Below, in pieces: positions 1-9,353 of a stretch of 64,000 nt of DNA. The notes under the pieces were generated by a model. That model made no database searches, had not been told where the DNA came from, and was given only the letters and a program-made list of their open reading frames with translations. Numbering within the stretch: the first letter of the stretch is position 1; each line of letters opens with the position of its first letter. This stretch comes from Streptomyces sp. V2I9 (lineage in GTDB: Bacteria; Actinomycetota; Actinomycetes; Streptomycetales; Streptomycetaceae): the NCBI RefSeq assembly GCF_030817475.1, contig NZ_JAUSZJ010000002.1, forward strand, positions 642,501-706,500. The letters run 5' to 3'. The position numbers and the translations under genes were made by a program.

Positions 1-1264
1 GCGGCTGCTCGGTGTGCCGATGCCCGGTGTGCCGGACAGCGACGAGCCGTACGTACTGATCGCGCGCGATCTGGCACCGGCCGACACCGCGCTGCTGGAC
101 CCGACGCTGGTGCTCGGCTTCGTCACCGAGGAGGGCGGGCCGACCAGCCACAGCGCGATCCTGGCGCGGGCGCTCGGCGTTCCGGCCGTGGTGGCGCTGC
201 CCGGCGCCGGTGAGCTGGCCGAGGGCACGGTCGTCGCGGTGGACGGCAGCACGGGCGAGATCTTCGTGGAGCCGAGCGCCGAGAAGCGTGCCGAGCTGGA
301 GGGCGCCGCCGCGGCTCGCAAGGCGGCGCTGGCCTCCTCGACCGGTCCGGGCGCCACGTCGGACGGGCACAAGGTGCCGCTGCTCGCCAATGTCGGTGGT
401 CCGGGCGATGTGCCCGCGGCGGTCGAGGCGGGCGCCGAGGGTGTGGGGCTGTTCCGCACCGAGTTCCTGTTCCTGGACGACAGCAAGCAGGCTCCTTCCG
501 AGGAGAAGCAGGTCGCGGCCTACCGTGCGGTGCTGGAGGCGTTCCCCGAGGGGCGTGTCGTCGTACGGGTGCTGGACGCCGGCGCCGACAAGCCGCTGGA
601 CTTCCTGACCCCGGCCGACGAGCCGAATCCGGCGCTGGGTGTCCGGGGGCTGCGGAGCCTGCTGGACCACCCCGAGGTGCTGCGTACCCAGCTGACCGCG
701 CTGGCCAAGGCCGCCGAGGGGCTGCCGGTGTACCTGGAGGTCATGGCCCCCATGGTGGCCGACCGCGCCGACGCCAAGGCGTTCGCGGACGCGTGCCGCG
801 AGGCCGGGCTGCGGGCGAAGTTCGGTGCGATGGTGGAGATCCCGTCGGCGGCCCTGCGGGCGCGGTCGATCCTCCAGGAGGTGGAGTTCCTCTCGCTGGG
901 CACCAACGACCTGGCGCAGTACACCTTCGCGGCCGACCGTCAGGTGGGCGCGGTGTCACGGCTCCAGGACCCGTGGCAGCCGGCGCTGCTGGATCTGGTG
1001 GCGCTGTCCGCCGAGGCGGCCCGTGCCGAGGGCAAGAGCTGCGGCGTGTGCGGGGAGGCCGCGGCGGACCCGCTGCTCGCGTGTGTGCTGACGGGACTGG
1101 GTGTCACCTCGCTCTCCATGGGTGCGGCGTCCATTCCCTATGTACGGGCCACGCTGGCCACGTACTCGCTGGCGCAGTGCGAGCGGGCGGCGAACGCGGC
1201 TCGTTCGGCCGACTCGGCCGACGAGGCGCGCAGCGCGGCGCAGGCCGTGCTCTCGGGCGAGTAG
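1..1264 (+). CDS. ptsI: PTS phosphoenolpyruvate-protein phosphotransferase (enzyme I), 5' end cut off
   Basis: Enzyme I takes phosphate from PEP and passes it to HPr, the first step of the sugar phosphotransferase system in the cytoplasm; in Streptomyces the PTS serves N-acetylglucosamine and a few other sugars. The reading frame is open from base 2, so the gene starts outside the window: about 420 residues are visible, against roughly 556 for the family, and the HPr-binding N-terminal part is missing. The phospho-histidine signature GGPTSHSAILAR is present (His is visible residue 50), and the second PEP-utilising signature SLGTNDLAQYTFAADR lies in the C-terminal barrel near base 900. The gene ends with TAG at 1262-1264 and is followed by a strong hairpin. 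Identification is firm; only the true start is unknown. Confidence 0.97.
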   Translation, partial: RLLGVPMPGVPDSDEPYVLIARDLAPADTALLDPTLVLGFVTEEGGPTSHSAILARALGVPAVVALPGAGELAEGTVVAVDGSTGEIFVEPSAEKRAELEGAAAARKAALASSTGPGATSDGHKVPLLANVGGPGDVPAAVEAGAEGVGLFRTEFLFLDDSKQAPSEEKQVAAYRAVLEAFPEGRVVVRVLDAGADKPLDFLTPADEPNPALGVRGLRSLLDHPEVLRTQLTALAKAAEGLPVYLEVMAPMVADRADAKAFADACREAGLRAKFGAMVEIPSAALRARSILQEVEFLSLGTNDLAQYTFAADRQVGAVSRLQDPWQPALLDLVALSAEAARAEGKSCGVCGEAAADPLLACVLTGLGVTSLSMGAASIPYVRATLATYSLAQCERAANAARSADSADEARSAAQAVLSGE

Positions 1265-1299
1265 AACCCGAAGGGGCTTTCCGGGCCCGAGGGGTTTTC

Positions 1300-1337
1300 G
1301 GGGAGGGGCTTTCCGCCGTGGCGGGAGGCCCCTCCCC
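1300..1337 (+). terminator. Rho-independent type hairpin after ptsI
   Basis: The arms GGGGAGGGGC (1300-1309) and GCCCCTCCCC (1328-1337) pair perfectly, with a smaller CGCC/GGCG pairing inside. The hairpin starts 36 bases after the ptsI stop, between two convergent genes, so it may serve both. Confidence 0.65.
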
Positions 1338-1372
1338 TTGTGCGTGGCTGTCGGCTTCCGTCCTTCCGGTGG

Positions 1373-2320
1373 TCAGTGGTGGGGTTCCGGTGCGTCGGCT
1401 CCGATGTCGAACCCCGCGCAGTACTCGACGCCGGATTCCGGGGAGACGGGCTCCCCGGTGTCCGCGTCCGTGCAGTAGGCGTTGAAGACCTCGCCGGCGG
1501 TCAGCGGGGCGAGGCCGCCGCCGGCCAGCCGCCAGCCGTGGACGCGGTCGGGACTGTCGGGGGCGCTGGTGCGCAGGACGACGCCCGCGCGCGCTTCCAG
1601 GGCGACGGCCACCGCGAGGACGGTGGCGAACTCCGCGCCCTCCGTACTGTCGAGGCGGGCCGGCCCGGTGGTGTCGCGGTGGGTGTGGAGGACGGCCAGG
1701 AGTTGGTCGTGGTCGGTGGGGACGCTGCACACCAGGTGGTGACTGCCCGGCCCGGCCGTTTCCAGCAGGCGCAGGATCAGGTGCGAGGCGCGGTCGAAGG
1801 CGGCGCGTCCGATGTCCTGACCGCAGTCGGCGCAGTCGCCCAGGTCGGTGAGGCGGAGGGTGGCGTACTCCCAGGTGGCGTGGCGGACCGCACGGGAGAC
1901 GAGGACGGGGATGAGGTCGCTCAGGCGTTGACCGGTGTAGGCGACGGTGGCCCCGGCGGCGGCGATCTCGGCGGTGAAGCGGCTGCGGCCGGCTCCGGTG
2001 TCCGCGTCGATTCCGGACTCCGCGCAGAACGCGGCGTAGTCCTCGGGGTCGAAGAGGGCGACGGTGGTGTGGGTGCCCTGGGCGGTCAACGTCCTGAGCA
2101 GGCCCTCGACCTGGCGCAGATAGGCGGTGTGGTCGTCGAAGGGGAAGGTGCGGTAGCGACGCATGGCCGCGAAGTCCCGCTCGTCGACGAGGAGTCCGAC
2201 GGTGCTGGGGGCTTCGCGGCGCAGGGTGCGTCGCGGCGTGGTGGCGTGCGGGGTGCCGTACCTCCTGGTGCGGTTCTTGCGGTGTGCGGCGTGGTTCCTG
2301 GTGTTGCCGGTCTGCGCCAT
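1373..2320 (-). CDS. Conserved Streptomyces hypothetical protein, 315 aa
   Basis: I do not recognise a named family. The N-terminal 30 residues are basic and low complexity (MAQTGNTRNHAAHRKNRTRR). A folded alpha/beta region follows, with a motif resembling a single zinc knuckle (CADCGQ, near residue 170) but no second cysteine pair nearby. There is no signal peptide or membrane segment. The start at 2320 is chosen because AGGGGGAC lies directly upstream; the in-frame codon 33 bases further up has no such site. The gene sits downstream of acetoacetyl-CoA synthetase on the same strand, 76 bases from its stop, and converges on ptsI. Function unknown; it is probably a cytoplasmic protein found mainly in Streptomyces. 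Confidence 0.8.
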   Translation of the reverse strand: MAQTGNTRNHAAHRKNRTRRYGTPHATTPRRTLRREAPSTVGLLVDERDFAAMRRYRTFPFDDHTAYLRQVEGLLRTLTAQGTHTTVALFDPEDYAAFCAESGIDADTGAGRSRFTAEIAAAGATVAYTGQRLSDLIPVLVSRAVRHATWEYATLRLTDLGDCADCGQDIGRAAFDRASHLILRLLETAGPGSHHLVCSVPTDHDQLLAVLHTHRDTTGPARLDSTEGAEFATVLAVAVALEARAGVVLRTSAPDSPDRVHGWRLAGGGLAPLTAGEVFNAYCTDADTGEPVSPESGVEYCAGFDIGADAPEPHH

Positions 2321-2396
2321 GTGTCCCCCTGTGCGCGGTGAATCTTTGCTCACTCAGCGTAACCAGGGGGACTGACAGGAGGGTTGCCCCGGTGGG

Positions 2397-4376
2397 TCAG
2401 CGGCGGCGGGTCGCGGCGAGGTCGGCGTAGAAGCGGAGGAGGTCGAGGTTGTCCACGGAGCCGGGGTTGACCGCCTTGGACAGCTCGGTTCCCTGGAGCA
2501 GGCGCTTGACCGGAACCTCGATGCGCTTGCCGGTGAGGGTGTGCGGGATGCCGGGGACTTCGATGACCTCGTCGGGTACGTGGCGGGGGGAGAGGTTCTC
2601 GCGGATGGTCCGCTTGATGGCGTCGCGCAGGTCGTCGTCGAGGGTGGCGCCTTCGGCGAGGTGGACGAAGAGCGGCATCCAGTAGCCGCCGTCGGGTTCT
2701 TCGAGGCCGATGACGAGGGATTCGCGGATCTCGGGGAGGCGTTCGACGGCCTCGTAGATGTCGGCGGAGCCCATGCGGACGCCCTGGCGGTTCAGGGTGG
2801 AGTCGGAGCGGCCGTGGATGACCACCGAGCCGCGGCCGGTGATGGTGATCCAGTCGCCGTGCCGCCATACGCCGGGGTACACGTCGAAGTAGCTGTCGTG
2901 GTAGCGGCTGCCGTCGGGGTCGTTCCAGAAGCGGATCGGCATGGACGGCAGCGGGTTGGTGACGACGAGTTCGCCGACCTCGTCGGTGAGGGGCCTGCCC
3001 GCGGGGTCCCAGGACTGGAGGTCGGTGCCGAGGCTGGGGGCCTGGAGTTCGCCGATGTGGACGGGGAGGGTGGGGACGGCTCCGGCGAAGCAGGAGCAGA
3101 CGTCGGTGCCGCCGCTGACCGAGGCGATCCAGAGGTCGTCGGCGACCTCGTCGTGGAGCCAGCGGAAGCCGTCGGGCGGGAGCGGGGAGCCGGTGGTGGC
3201 GACGCACTGGACGCGGGAGAGGTCGAAGTCGCGGCCCGGGTGGACGCCGGCCTTGCGGCAGGCCATGACGTATGCGGCGGAGGTGCCGTAGAGGGTGGCG
3301 CCGGTCTGTTCGGCGATGCGCCACTGGGCGCTGATGTCGGGGTGGCCGGGGCTGCCGTCGTACAGGACGACGGTGGTGCCGGTGAGGAGGCCGGAGACGA
3401 GGAAGTTCCACATCATCCAGCCGGTGGAGGTGTACCAGAAGAAGCGGTCCTCGGGGCCGAGGTCGCAGTGCAGGCCGAGCTGCTTGACGTGTTCGAGGAG
3501 GATGCCGCCCTGGGACTGGACGATGGCCTTGGGCAGGCCGGTGGTGCCGGAGGAGTAGAGGACCCAGAGCGGGTGCTCGAAGGGGACCTGTTCGAAGACC
3601 GGCTCGGTGTCGGCGGAGGTGAGGGCGGCCCAGGTGAGGGCGCCTTCGGGTGCGTCGGTCCCGAGCAGCGGGATGTGGACGACGGCACGCAGCGTGGGCA
3701 GCTCGCGGCGGAGTTCGGCGACGGTCCCGGTGCGGTCGTGCTCCTTGCCGCCGTAGCGGTAGCCGTCGACGGCGAACAGGACGACGGGTTCGATCTGCTG
3801 GAAGCGGTCGAGGACGCTGCGGGCGCCGAAGTCGGGGGCGCAGGAGGTCCAGACGCCGCCGACGGCGGCGGTGGCGAGGAGGGCGACGACGGCCTGCGGG
3901 ATGTTGGGGAGGTAGCCGCTGACACGGTCGCCGGGGGTGACGCCGAGGGCGCGGAGTTCGGCGGCCAGCGCGCCGACCTGGCGGCGGAGTTCGGCCCAGG
4001 TGACCGGGGTCTGGGTGTGGGTCTCGTCGACGTGCAGCAGGGCGGGGGTGTCGGCGCGGGAGGGGTCCTCGGCGGTGCGCAGGGCGTGTTCGGCGTAGTT
4101 GAGGGTGGCGCCGGGGAACCAGGTGGCGCCGGGCATCGCGCGGTCGCCGAGGACGCTTTCGTACGGGGTGGAGAAGCGGATGTCGAACCATTCGGCCACC
4201 GCGCGCCAGAAGGTGTCGAGCTCGTCGACGGACCAGCGGTGCAGGGCCGCGTACCCGCCCTCGGCCGGGGCGCCGTGCCGGTTCGCGGCCCAGGTCTGGA
4301 AGCGGGTGACGGCGGCGGCCTCGATACGGTCGGGGCCGGGCTGCCAGAGCGGGGCGTCGGGCGTGGCTGCGGTCAT
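2397..4376 (-). CDS. Acetoacetyl-CoA synthetase (acetoacetate-CoA ligase)
   Basis: The enzyme activates acetoacetate to acetoacetyl-CoA with ATP through an acyl-adenylate, feeding ketone body or poly-hydroxybutyrate intermediates into central metabolism. It has 659 residues, the normal length for this branch of the ANL adenylate-forming family. The AMP-binding signature LYSSGTTGLPKAI lies near residue 272. The N-terminal segment carries the acetyl-CoA-synthetase-like stretch ending in a PGATWFPGATLNYAEH motif, typical of acetoacetate-specific members. The ATG at 4376 is preceded by AGGGAG nine bases upstream; an in-frame codon at 4472 would add a 32-residue Ala/His/Arg-rich tail with no visible ribosome site. 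It is divergent from the GH31 gene. Could also accept other short acids, but the motif context favours acetoacetate. Confidence 0.92.
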   Translation of the reverse strand: MTAATPDAPLWQPGPDRIEAAAVTRFQTWAANRHGAPAEGGYAALHRWSVDELDTFWRAVAEWFDIRFSTPYESVLGDRAMPGATWFPGATLNYAEHALRTAEDPSRADTPALLHVDETHTQTPVTWAELRRQVGALAAELRALGVTPGDRVSGYLPNIPQAVVALLATAAVGGVWTSCAPDFGARSVLDRFQQIEPVVLFAVDGYRYGGKEHDRTGTVAELRRELPTLRAVVHIPLLGTDAPEGALTWAALTSADTEPVFEQVPFEHPLWVLYSSGTTGLPKAIVQSQGGILLEHVKQLGLHCDLGPEDRFFWYTSTGWMMWNFLVSGLLTGTTVVLYDGSPGHPDISAQWRIAEQTGATLYGTSAAYVMACRKAGVHPGRDFDLSRVQCVATTGSPLPPDGFRWLHDEVADDLWIASVSGGTDVCSCFAGAVPTLPVHIGELQAPSLGTDLQSWDPAGRPLTDEVGELVVTNPLPSMPIRFWNDPDGSRYHDSYFDVYPGVWRHGDWITITGRGSVVIHGRSDSTLNRQGVRMGSADIYEAVERLPEIRESLVIGLEEPDGGYWMPLFVHLAEGATLDDDLRDAIKRTIRENLSPRHVPDEVIEVPGIPHTLTGKRIEVPVKRLLQGTELSKAVNPGSVDNLDLLRFYADLAATRRR

Positions 4377-4594
4377 GAGTGCTGCTCCCTGGCTGTACGG
4401 GTACGCGGGGTGGGCGTGTCGACGCGCACGGGCCGGGGTGTGCGCGTGAGCGGCTGACACGGACGATGCCACGTGATCGTCTTCGGCACCAGGGTCACCC
4501 TGCGGCAGGGGGCCGTTTCCCGCGGGGCGGGGTGTGGGTGAACGGGAGTTGAACGGAGGGTTCTGCGGGTCGGGCGGGTGGCAGGGTGTGCGCC

Positions 4595-6959
4595 ATGGAC
4601 GGTCGTGACCTGGTGCGTCGGGTGAGGTTGGTCGGTTCGGTGCGGGGGCTGCGCACGGTGCGTTCGGCCTGGCGGCGCAGGTCCGCGGACGCGGCGGCGC
4701 TGCCGGCGCGCGGGCCCGAGCGGGCTCGGGTGCCCGGTGCGCTGACGGGTGCGGAGCCGGGACCGGGCGGGGGTGTGGTGCGGTTCGCCCGTTCGGTGCT
4801 GCGGATCCGGGTGTCGGTGGGCGGCGCGGTGTTCTGGGCGTGGGACGGGGCGGAGCCGCTGCCGTCGTACGCGCTGGCGGGCGAGGCGCCCGCGCCGGAC
4901 GAGCGGGCGGTGCTGGAGCCGGGCAAGGACGGCGGCTGGCAGGTGGTCTCGGAGCGGCTGACGGTGGTGGTGTCGCGGACCGGAGCGGTGGAGTTGCGGA
5001 CGCCGGGCGGGGTGCTGTTGCGGCGTGAGCTGCCGCCGCGCTGGTGGGAGCCGGTGGGCGGGGGGCCGGTGCGGTGGGTGCAGCGCTCCGAGGTGCCGGC
5101 GGACGCGCGGTTCTTCGGGCTGGGCGGGCGTGCGGGCGGTCCCCGGTTGCGGGACGGGGTGTACGGGCTGTGGAACACCGATCCGGGCGGGCGGTTCGGC
5201 CCCGGGGACGATCCGCTGTCCCTGACGATGCCGGTGCAGGTGGTGGTGTCGGACGCGGGGACGCATCTGGCGTTCCACGACAACAGCTGGGCGGGCCGCG
5301 TGGTGCTGCGGGAGGGCGAGGAGGGCGCCGGTTCGGGGCATGACCGGCCGGGGACGTGCGAGGTGCGGATGGAGGGCGGGCCGCTGCGCTGCTGGGTGGT
5401 GGCGGGGACGCCGGCCCGCGTTCTGCGGGGGTGGACGGCGCTGACGGGTGCGCCGGCGCTGCCGCCGTCCTGGGCGCTGGGGCCGCAGCACGCCCGGTGG
5501 GGGTGGGGCGGCGAGGAGGAGGTGCGGCGGGTCGTCGCGGGGTACCGGGAGCGGGGGCTGCCGCTGTCCGTGCTCCATCTGGACATCGATCACTACGACG
5601 GGCACCGGGTGTTCACGGTGGACCGGGAGCGGTTCCCCGGTCTGCCCGCGCTGGCGGAGGAGTTGCGCGAGGACGGGGTGCGGCTGGTGTCGATCGTGGA
5701 CCCGGCGGTGAAGGCGGAGCCGGGGAACGCCGTGTTCGACGCGGGGCGCGCGGTCGGGGAGCGCGGTGCGTACGTCCGGGACGCACGGGGTCGGGTGGTG
5801 GTCGGTGAGGTGTGGCCCGGAGCCTGCGTCTATCCGGACTTCACTGATCCGCTTGTGCGGGATTGGTGGGGATCTCTGTACGAGGAGCGCCTTGCGCAGG
5901 GCTTCTCGGGGGTGTGGCACGACATGAACGAGCCGGTGTCGTTCGCGGCGTTCGGCGATCCGTCGCTGCCGCGTTCGGCCCGCCATGTCCTGGAGGGCGC
6001 CGGGGGTGATCACCGGGAGGCGCACAACGTGTACGCGCTGGCGATGGCGCGGGCCGGGTACGAGGGGCTGGTGCGGTGGCGTCCCGAGGAGCGGCCGTTC
6101 CTCTTCTCCCGGTCGGGCTGGGCGGGGATGCAGAGGTACGGGGGCACCTGGTCCGGTGATGTGTCGACCGGGTGGCCGGGTCTGCGGGCCTCGTTGTCGC
6201 TGGTGGTGGGGCTCGGGCTGTGCGGGGTGCCGTACTCGGGGCCGGATGTGGGCGGGTTCGACGGGTTCCCGTCGCCGGAGCTGTATCTGCGGTGGTTCCA
6301 GCTGGGGGCGTATCTGCCGTTGTTCCGTACGCACGCGGCGATCGACGCGGGGCGGCGGGAGCCGTGGGAGTTCGGGCCCGAGGTGCTGGAGCACGCGCGG
6401 GCGGCGTTGCTGGAGCGGGAGCGGCTGCACCCGTACTTCGTGTCGCTGTCGCATGTGGCGCGGCTGACGGGGGCGCCCTATGTGCGGCCGGTGTGGTGGG
6501 GGGGCGCCGGGCGACCGGGCGCTGCGGGAGTGCGAGGACGCGTTCCTGCTGGGCGACGCGCTGCTGGTGGCTCCGGTGCTGGAGCCGGGGGTGCGGCGGC
6601 GGGCCGTGCGGCTGCCGAGGGGGCGCTGGTACGACACGGCGACCGGGCGGGCGTACGAGGGGCCGGGCCAGGTGGTGGTGGACGCGCCGCTGTCGGGCGT
6701 TCCGGTGCTGGCGCGGGCGGGAGCGGTGATTCCGGTGCGGGGCGCGGACGGGGGGCCGGAGCTGGAGGTGTGGGCGCCCGCGCCGGGGCGTACCGGCGGC
6801 GGGCCGGTGGTGCGGGATCCGGGTGACGGGTGGGCGGACGCGGAGGTCGAGCGGTATGTGACGCGGTGGGAGGGCGGCCGCGTGGTGGTGGAGCGGGACG
6901 GCGGGGAGGGCGGGGCCGGATGCCCGGTACGGGTGCGGGGGGCATCGGACGGCTCGTAG
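4595..6959 (+). pseudogene. Glycoside hydrolase family 31 (alpha-glucosidase/alpha-xylosidase type), frameshifted
   Basis: GH31 enzymes remove terminal alpha-linked glucose or xylose from oligosaccharides. The catalytic nucleophile motif GVWHDMNEP is present (Asp near residue 443), as is the acid/base motif TWSGD (Asp near residue 522), followed by the PYSGPDVGGF segment. No signal peptide is seen, so the protein would be cytoplasmic. The reading frame breaks at a run of seven Gs (6498-6504). With six Gs the protein would continue as WWGAPGDRALRECEDAFLLG and finish at 6959 with the expected C-terminal beta domains, about 787 residues. As written, the frame runs out of register and ends at 6826, losing about 150 C-terminal residues. 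A start 9 bases upstream (GTG, 4586) is also possible. This is either a real indel or a homopolymer sequencing error. Confidence 0.8.
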
Positions 6960-6971
6960 GGCTCCGGTCCA

Positions 6972-6986
6972 CCGCCCGGCGGGCGG
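6972..6986. terminator. Short GC hairpin between convergent genes
   Basis: CCGCCC-GGC-GGGCGG, 13 bases after the GH31 stop and ahead of the convergent NUDIX gene end. Weak on its own. Confidence 0.35.
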
Positions 6987-7054
6987 CGCTGTCGGAGAGC
7001 CGGCTCGGTCGCGCCCTCTCCCCGCGTGGGTCCGATTCGCCCGGCCGGGTCCGC

Positions 7055-7618
7055 TCAGCCGTAGCGGCCGGCGAACCAGGCTTCGGCGGCTTCCGTGTGC
7101 AGGGGGAACGCCAGGGGGCCGGGGCTGTACAGGACCTCGTAGCCGGACGTCTCGTCGGTCGGCGTCGAGGGCGGCAGGACGGCGAGGGGGCGGGTCGGGA
7201 GGAGGCCGAAGACCAGGAGGTGTCCGTCGGTGTCGCTCAGGACGTCGGCGAGGCGGACGTCCCGGGGAGCGGTCTCGATGCCGGTCTCCTCGCGCAGTTC
7301 GCGGACGACCGCCGTACGCCAGTCCTCGGCGTGGTCGATGAATCCGCCGGGCAGCGCCGTGCCGCCCTTCTGCGGCTCGATGGTGCGGGTGATGACGACG
7401 AGTCCGGTGGCGTCGGGGCCGGCGACGGGGAGCAGGGCCACCGCGACGGGGAGCGGGTTGCGGTAGGCGGTGGTCCCGCAGCACGCGCAGGTGCGGGGCC
7501 AGGCGTGGGCGGACGGAAGGACGGGATACGGGGCTCCGCAGGCGGTGCAGTGGGAGTCCCGTACGTACCGGGGTGGCTGCGGGGCGGTAGGGGAAGGGCT
7601 GTTGCCGGGTTCGGACAC
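7055..7618 (-). CDS. NUDIX hydrolase with N-terminal zinc ribbon
   Basis: NUDIX enzymes hydrolyse nucleoside diphosphate derivatives. The complete NUDIX box is visible: G-x5-E-x7-R-E-L-x-E-E-x-G-I beginning GGFIDHAED and running through RELREETGI. An N-terminal zinc ribbon of the form CTAC-x17-CACC comes first, as in NADH pyrophosphatase-like proteins, so an NAD(H) or ADP-ribose type substrate is plausible but not shown. The chosen start is GTG at 7618, giving 187 residues and placing the ribbon near the N-terminus. The frame stays open far upstream, but that region overlaps the divergent dipeptidase gene and looks non-coding. The ribosome site is weak, so the start is less certain than the product. 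Confidence 0.85.
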   Translation of the reverse strand: MSEPGNSPSPTAPQPPRYVRDSHCTACGAPYPVLPSAHAWPRTCACCGTTAYRNPLPVAVALLPVAGPDATGLVVITRTIEPQKGGTALPGGFIDHAEDWRTAVVRELREETGIETAPRDVRLADVLSDTDGHLLVFGLLPTRPLAVLPPSTPTDETSGYEVLYSPGPLAFPLHTEAAEAWFAGRYG

Positions 7619-7776
7619 GGGCGGACTGTATCGGACTGTGTTTCCCGCTGTCCGGGGACGGCGCATCTTCACGGGGGCGGGGGCGCGTGTTCCGAGGCCG
7701 TGGGCCGGGGTGCTTTTCCCGCATGCGTGTCCCGCGTCCTTTCCCGGAGGGCGCGAAGCTGATAGACGGTGTGCCC

Positions 7777-8586
7777 ATGACAGGAATGCGTACCGCTCTG
7801 CGTGCCCTGGCCGCCACGGCCGCCGCCCTCCTCGCCGCGACCGCCCTCTCCCCCGCCGCGCGAGCACACCCCGCCGGACCGAAAGCACCCGAGGAGTTCG
7901 TGGCACCGCGCTCGGTGGACCCGACCGTCATCCAGGAGATGCGCTACACCACGGCGCACACCTTCCTGGGCGAGCGGGTGGACGGCTACCGGCAGCCGGT
8001 CTGCATCCTGACCCGGCCCGCGGCCCGCGCCCTGCACCAGGCGCAGCAGCGGCTGCTGCGTCAGGGGTACGCCCTGAAGGTGTACGACTGCTACCGGCCG
8101 CAGCGGGCGGTGGACCACTTCGTGCGGTGGGCCGAGGACCCGGACGACCAGTCCATGAAGGAGGAGTTCTATCCACGGGTCGACAAGTCCCGGCTGTTCG
8201 AGGACGGTTACATCGCGGAGAAGTCCGGGCACAGCCGGGGCAGCACGGTGGACCTGACGCTCGTCCGGCTCCCCGCGCAGCCGACCAGGCCGTACCGGCC
8301 GGGTGAGCGGCTGACGCCCTGCTTCGCGCCGCAGGGCGAACGGTTCCCCGACAACTCCGTGGACATGGGCACCGGTTACGACTGCTTCGACACCCTGTCG
8401 CACACCGACGACCCGCGGATCACGGGCGTCCAGCGCGCCAACCGGCAGCTCCTGAAGCGGACGCTGGCCGACGTCGGATTCGTGAACCTGCCGGAGGAGT
8501 GGTGGCACTTCACGTACAAGCCGGAGCCGTTCCCGGACACCTACTTCGACTTCCCGGTGCACCGCCGGTCGGTGGCCGGGCGCTGA
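7777..8586 (+). CDS. Exported D-Ala-D-Ala dipeptidase (VanX family, peptidase M15D)
   Basis: VanX-type zinc peptidases cleave D-alanyl-D-alanine. The protein of 269 residues begins with a signal peptide: a charged start, a long Ala/Leu core and an ARA cleavage site near residue 30. It is therefore probably secreted and acts on cell wall dipeptides outside the cell, unlike the cytoplasmic VanX of glycopeptide resistance operons. The zinc-binding motif SGHSRGSTVDL supplies His and Asp, and EEWWHF supplies the catalytic Glu and the second zinc His. No vanH or vanA is nearby, so a role in wall turnover is more likely than vancomycin resistance. A GTG six bases upstream could also serve as start. 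A strong hairpin follows the stop. Confidence 0.9.
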   Translation: MTGMRTALRALAATAAALLAATALSPAARAHPAGPKAPEEFVAPRSVDPTVIQEMRYTTAHTFLGERVDGYRQPVCILTRPAARALHQAQQRLLRQGYALKVYDCYRPQRAVDHFVRWAEDPDDQSMKEEFYPRVDKSRLFEDGYIAEKSGHSRGSTVDLTLVRLPAQPTRPYRPGERLTPCFAPQGERFPDNSVDMGTGYDCFDTLSHTDDPRITGVQRANRQLLKRTLADVGFVNLPEEWWHFTYKPEPFPDTYFDFPVHRRSVAGR

Positions 8587-8605
8587 CGGCACGGGCCGAA
8601 GATCC

Positions 8606-8650
8606 GAACGGGCGACCGGGGCCACCCCCGTGGGCTCCGGCCGCCCGTTC
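8606..8650 (+). terminator. Terminator after the VanX-like gene
   Basis: GAACGGGCG (8606-8614) pairs with CGCCCGTTC (8642-8650), and an inner CCGG/CCGG pairing extends the stem. The hairpin begins 20 bases after the stop and is followed by a short T-rich stretch. Confidence 0.65.
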
Positions 8651-8709
8651 TTCATCTCGGACGCGAAAGGGGCGTGTCCGGTTGCGGACCGGGCGGATAC
8701 GGTGCCCGT

Positions 8710-9069
8710 ATGTCTCAGCAGACGTTCGACACGTATGAGGAATTCTGGCCCTACTACGTCGCCATGCACTCCCGTGCCGCCACCCGCTGGGTCCATCTGA
8801 CCGGCGCGCTGACCGGGCTCGCGATCTCGGCGTACGGGCTCACGCGCGGGCGGAAGCGGTACCTGGCGGCCCTGCCGCTGATCGGGTACGGCGCGGCGTG
8901 GCCCGCGCACTTCCTGATCGAGAGGAACAACCCGGCCACCTTCGGGCATCCTGCGTGGTCACTGCGCGGAGACGCGCAGATGATCCGGATGATGCTCGCG
9001 GGCCGGGACGGGGAGCTGGCGGAGACCGCGGCGAAGTGGCTCGCGGAGCACGGGGGCGGGCGCGGCTGA
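8710..9069 (+). CDS. Mpo1-like / DUF962 family protein
   Basis: A 119-residue protein of the DUF962 (Mpo1-like, YGL010w) family. The yeast member Mpo1 is an iron-dependent dioxygenase that alpha-oxidises 2-hydroxy fatty acids; the bacterial role is not established. Visible family features are the N-terminal FWPYYVAMHSRAATRWVHLTG stretch, with its spaced histidines, then two short hydrophobic segments, then WPAHFLIERNNPATFGHP, with the Ala-His and Glu-x-Asn-x-Pro-Ala pattern. It is probably membrane associated. The ATG at 8710 starts the conserved part; the in-frame upstream extension covers only the intergenic hairpin flank. It converges on the cvn operon. Confidence 0.82.
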   Translation: MSQQTFDTYEEFWPYYVAMHSRAATRWVHLTGALTGLAISAYGLTRGRKRYLAALPLIGYGAAWPAHFLIERNNPATFGHPAWSLRGDAQMIRMMLAGRDGELAETAAKWLAEHGGGRG

Positions 9070-9258
9070 GTCCGGCGGCCCGGCCCCTCGGGGGTGTCCG
9101 GCGGGCGGCTGTCGCCCCGGTCCGGGCGGCCGGGCTCCGGTCGGCGGGACCGGAGGCTCGTCCCGTCGCCGCGACGGTCCCGCCCGCTGCGCCCACTCCG
9201 CCCGACAGGTTTTTCCCGCCGTTGTCTTGACTGGCCGTCACCGCCGCAGAACACTCGG

Positions 9259-9310
9259 GGCCCGGCGCGCCGGGCCGTGTGCGGCTCGTACCCCTGTCGG
9301 CGGGGGTACG
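9259..9310. terminator. Two hairpins at the end of the conservon
   Basis: A perfect 18-base palindrome (9259-9276, GGCCCGGCGCGCCGGGCC) is followed by CGTACCCC / GGGGTACG (9287-9310) with an 8-base loop. The second ends 43 bases from the cvnD stop on the minus strand. Apart from these I see nothing coding in 9070-9353. Confidence 0.55.
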
Positions 9311-9353
9311 GGCCGTACGCGTGCCGACGCGCCGTCGCGGGCAGTCGTCCGGC

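Noticed and set aside
7777..8586. Vancomycin resistance locus (vanX)
   Set aside because: The VanX-type enzyme has a signal peptide, and no vanH, vanA or vanRS genes are adjacent, so a resistance cluster is not supported.
8674..8709. Upstream extension of the Mpo1-like protein (12 residues)
   Set aside because: The extension is Gly/Arg filler. The conserved MSQQTFDTYEEF begins at 8710.
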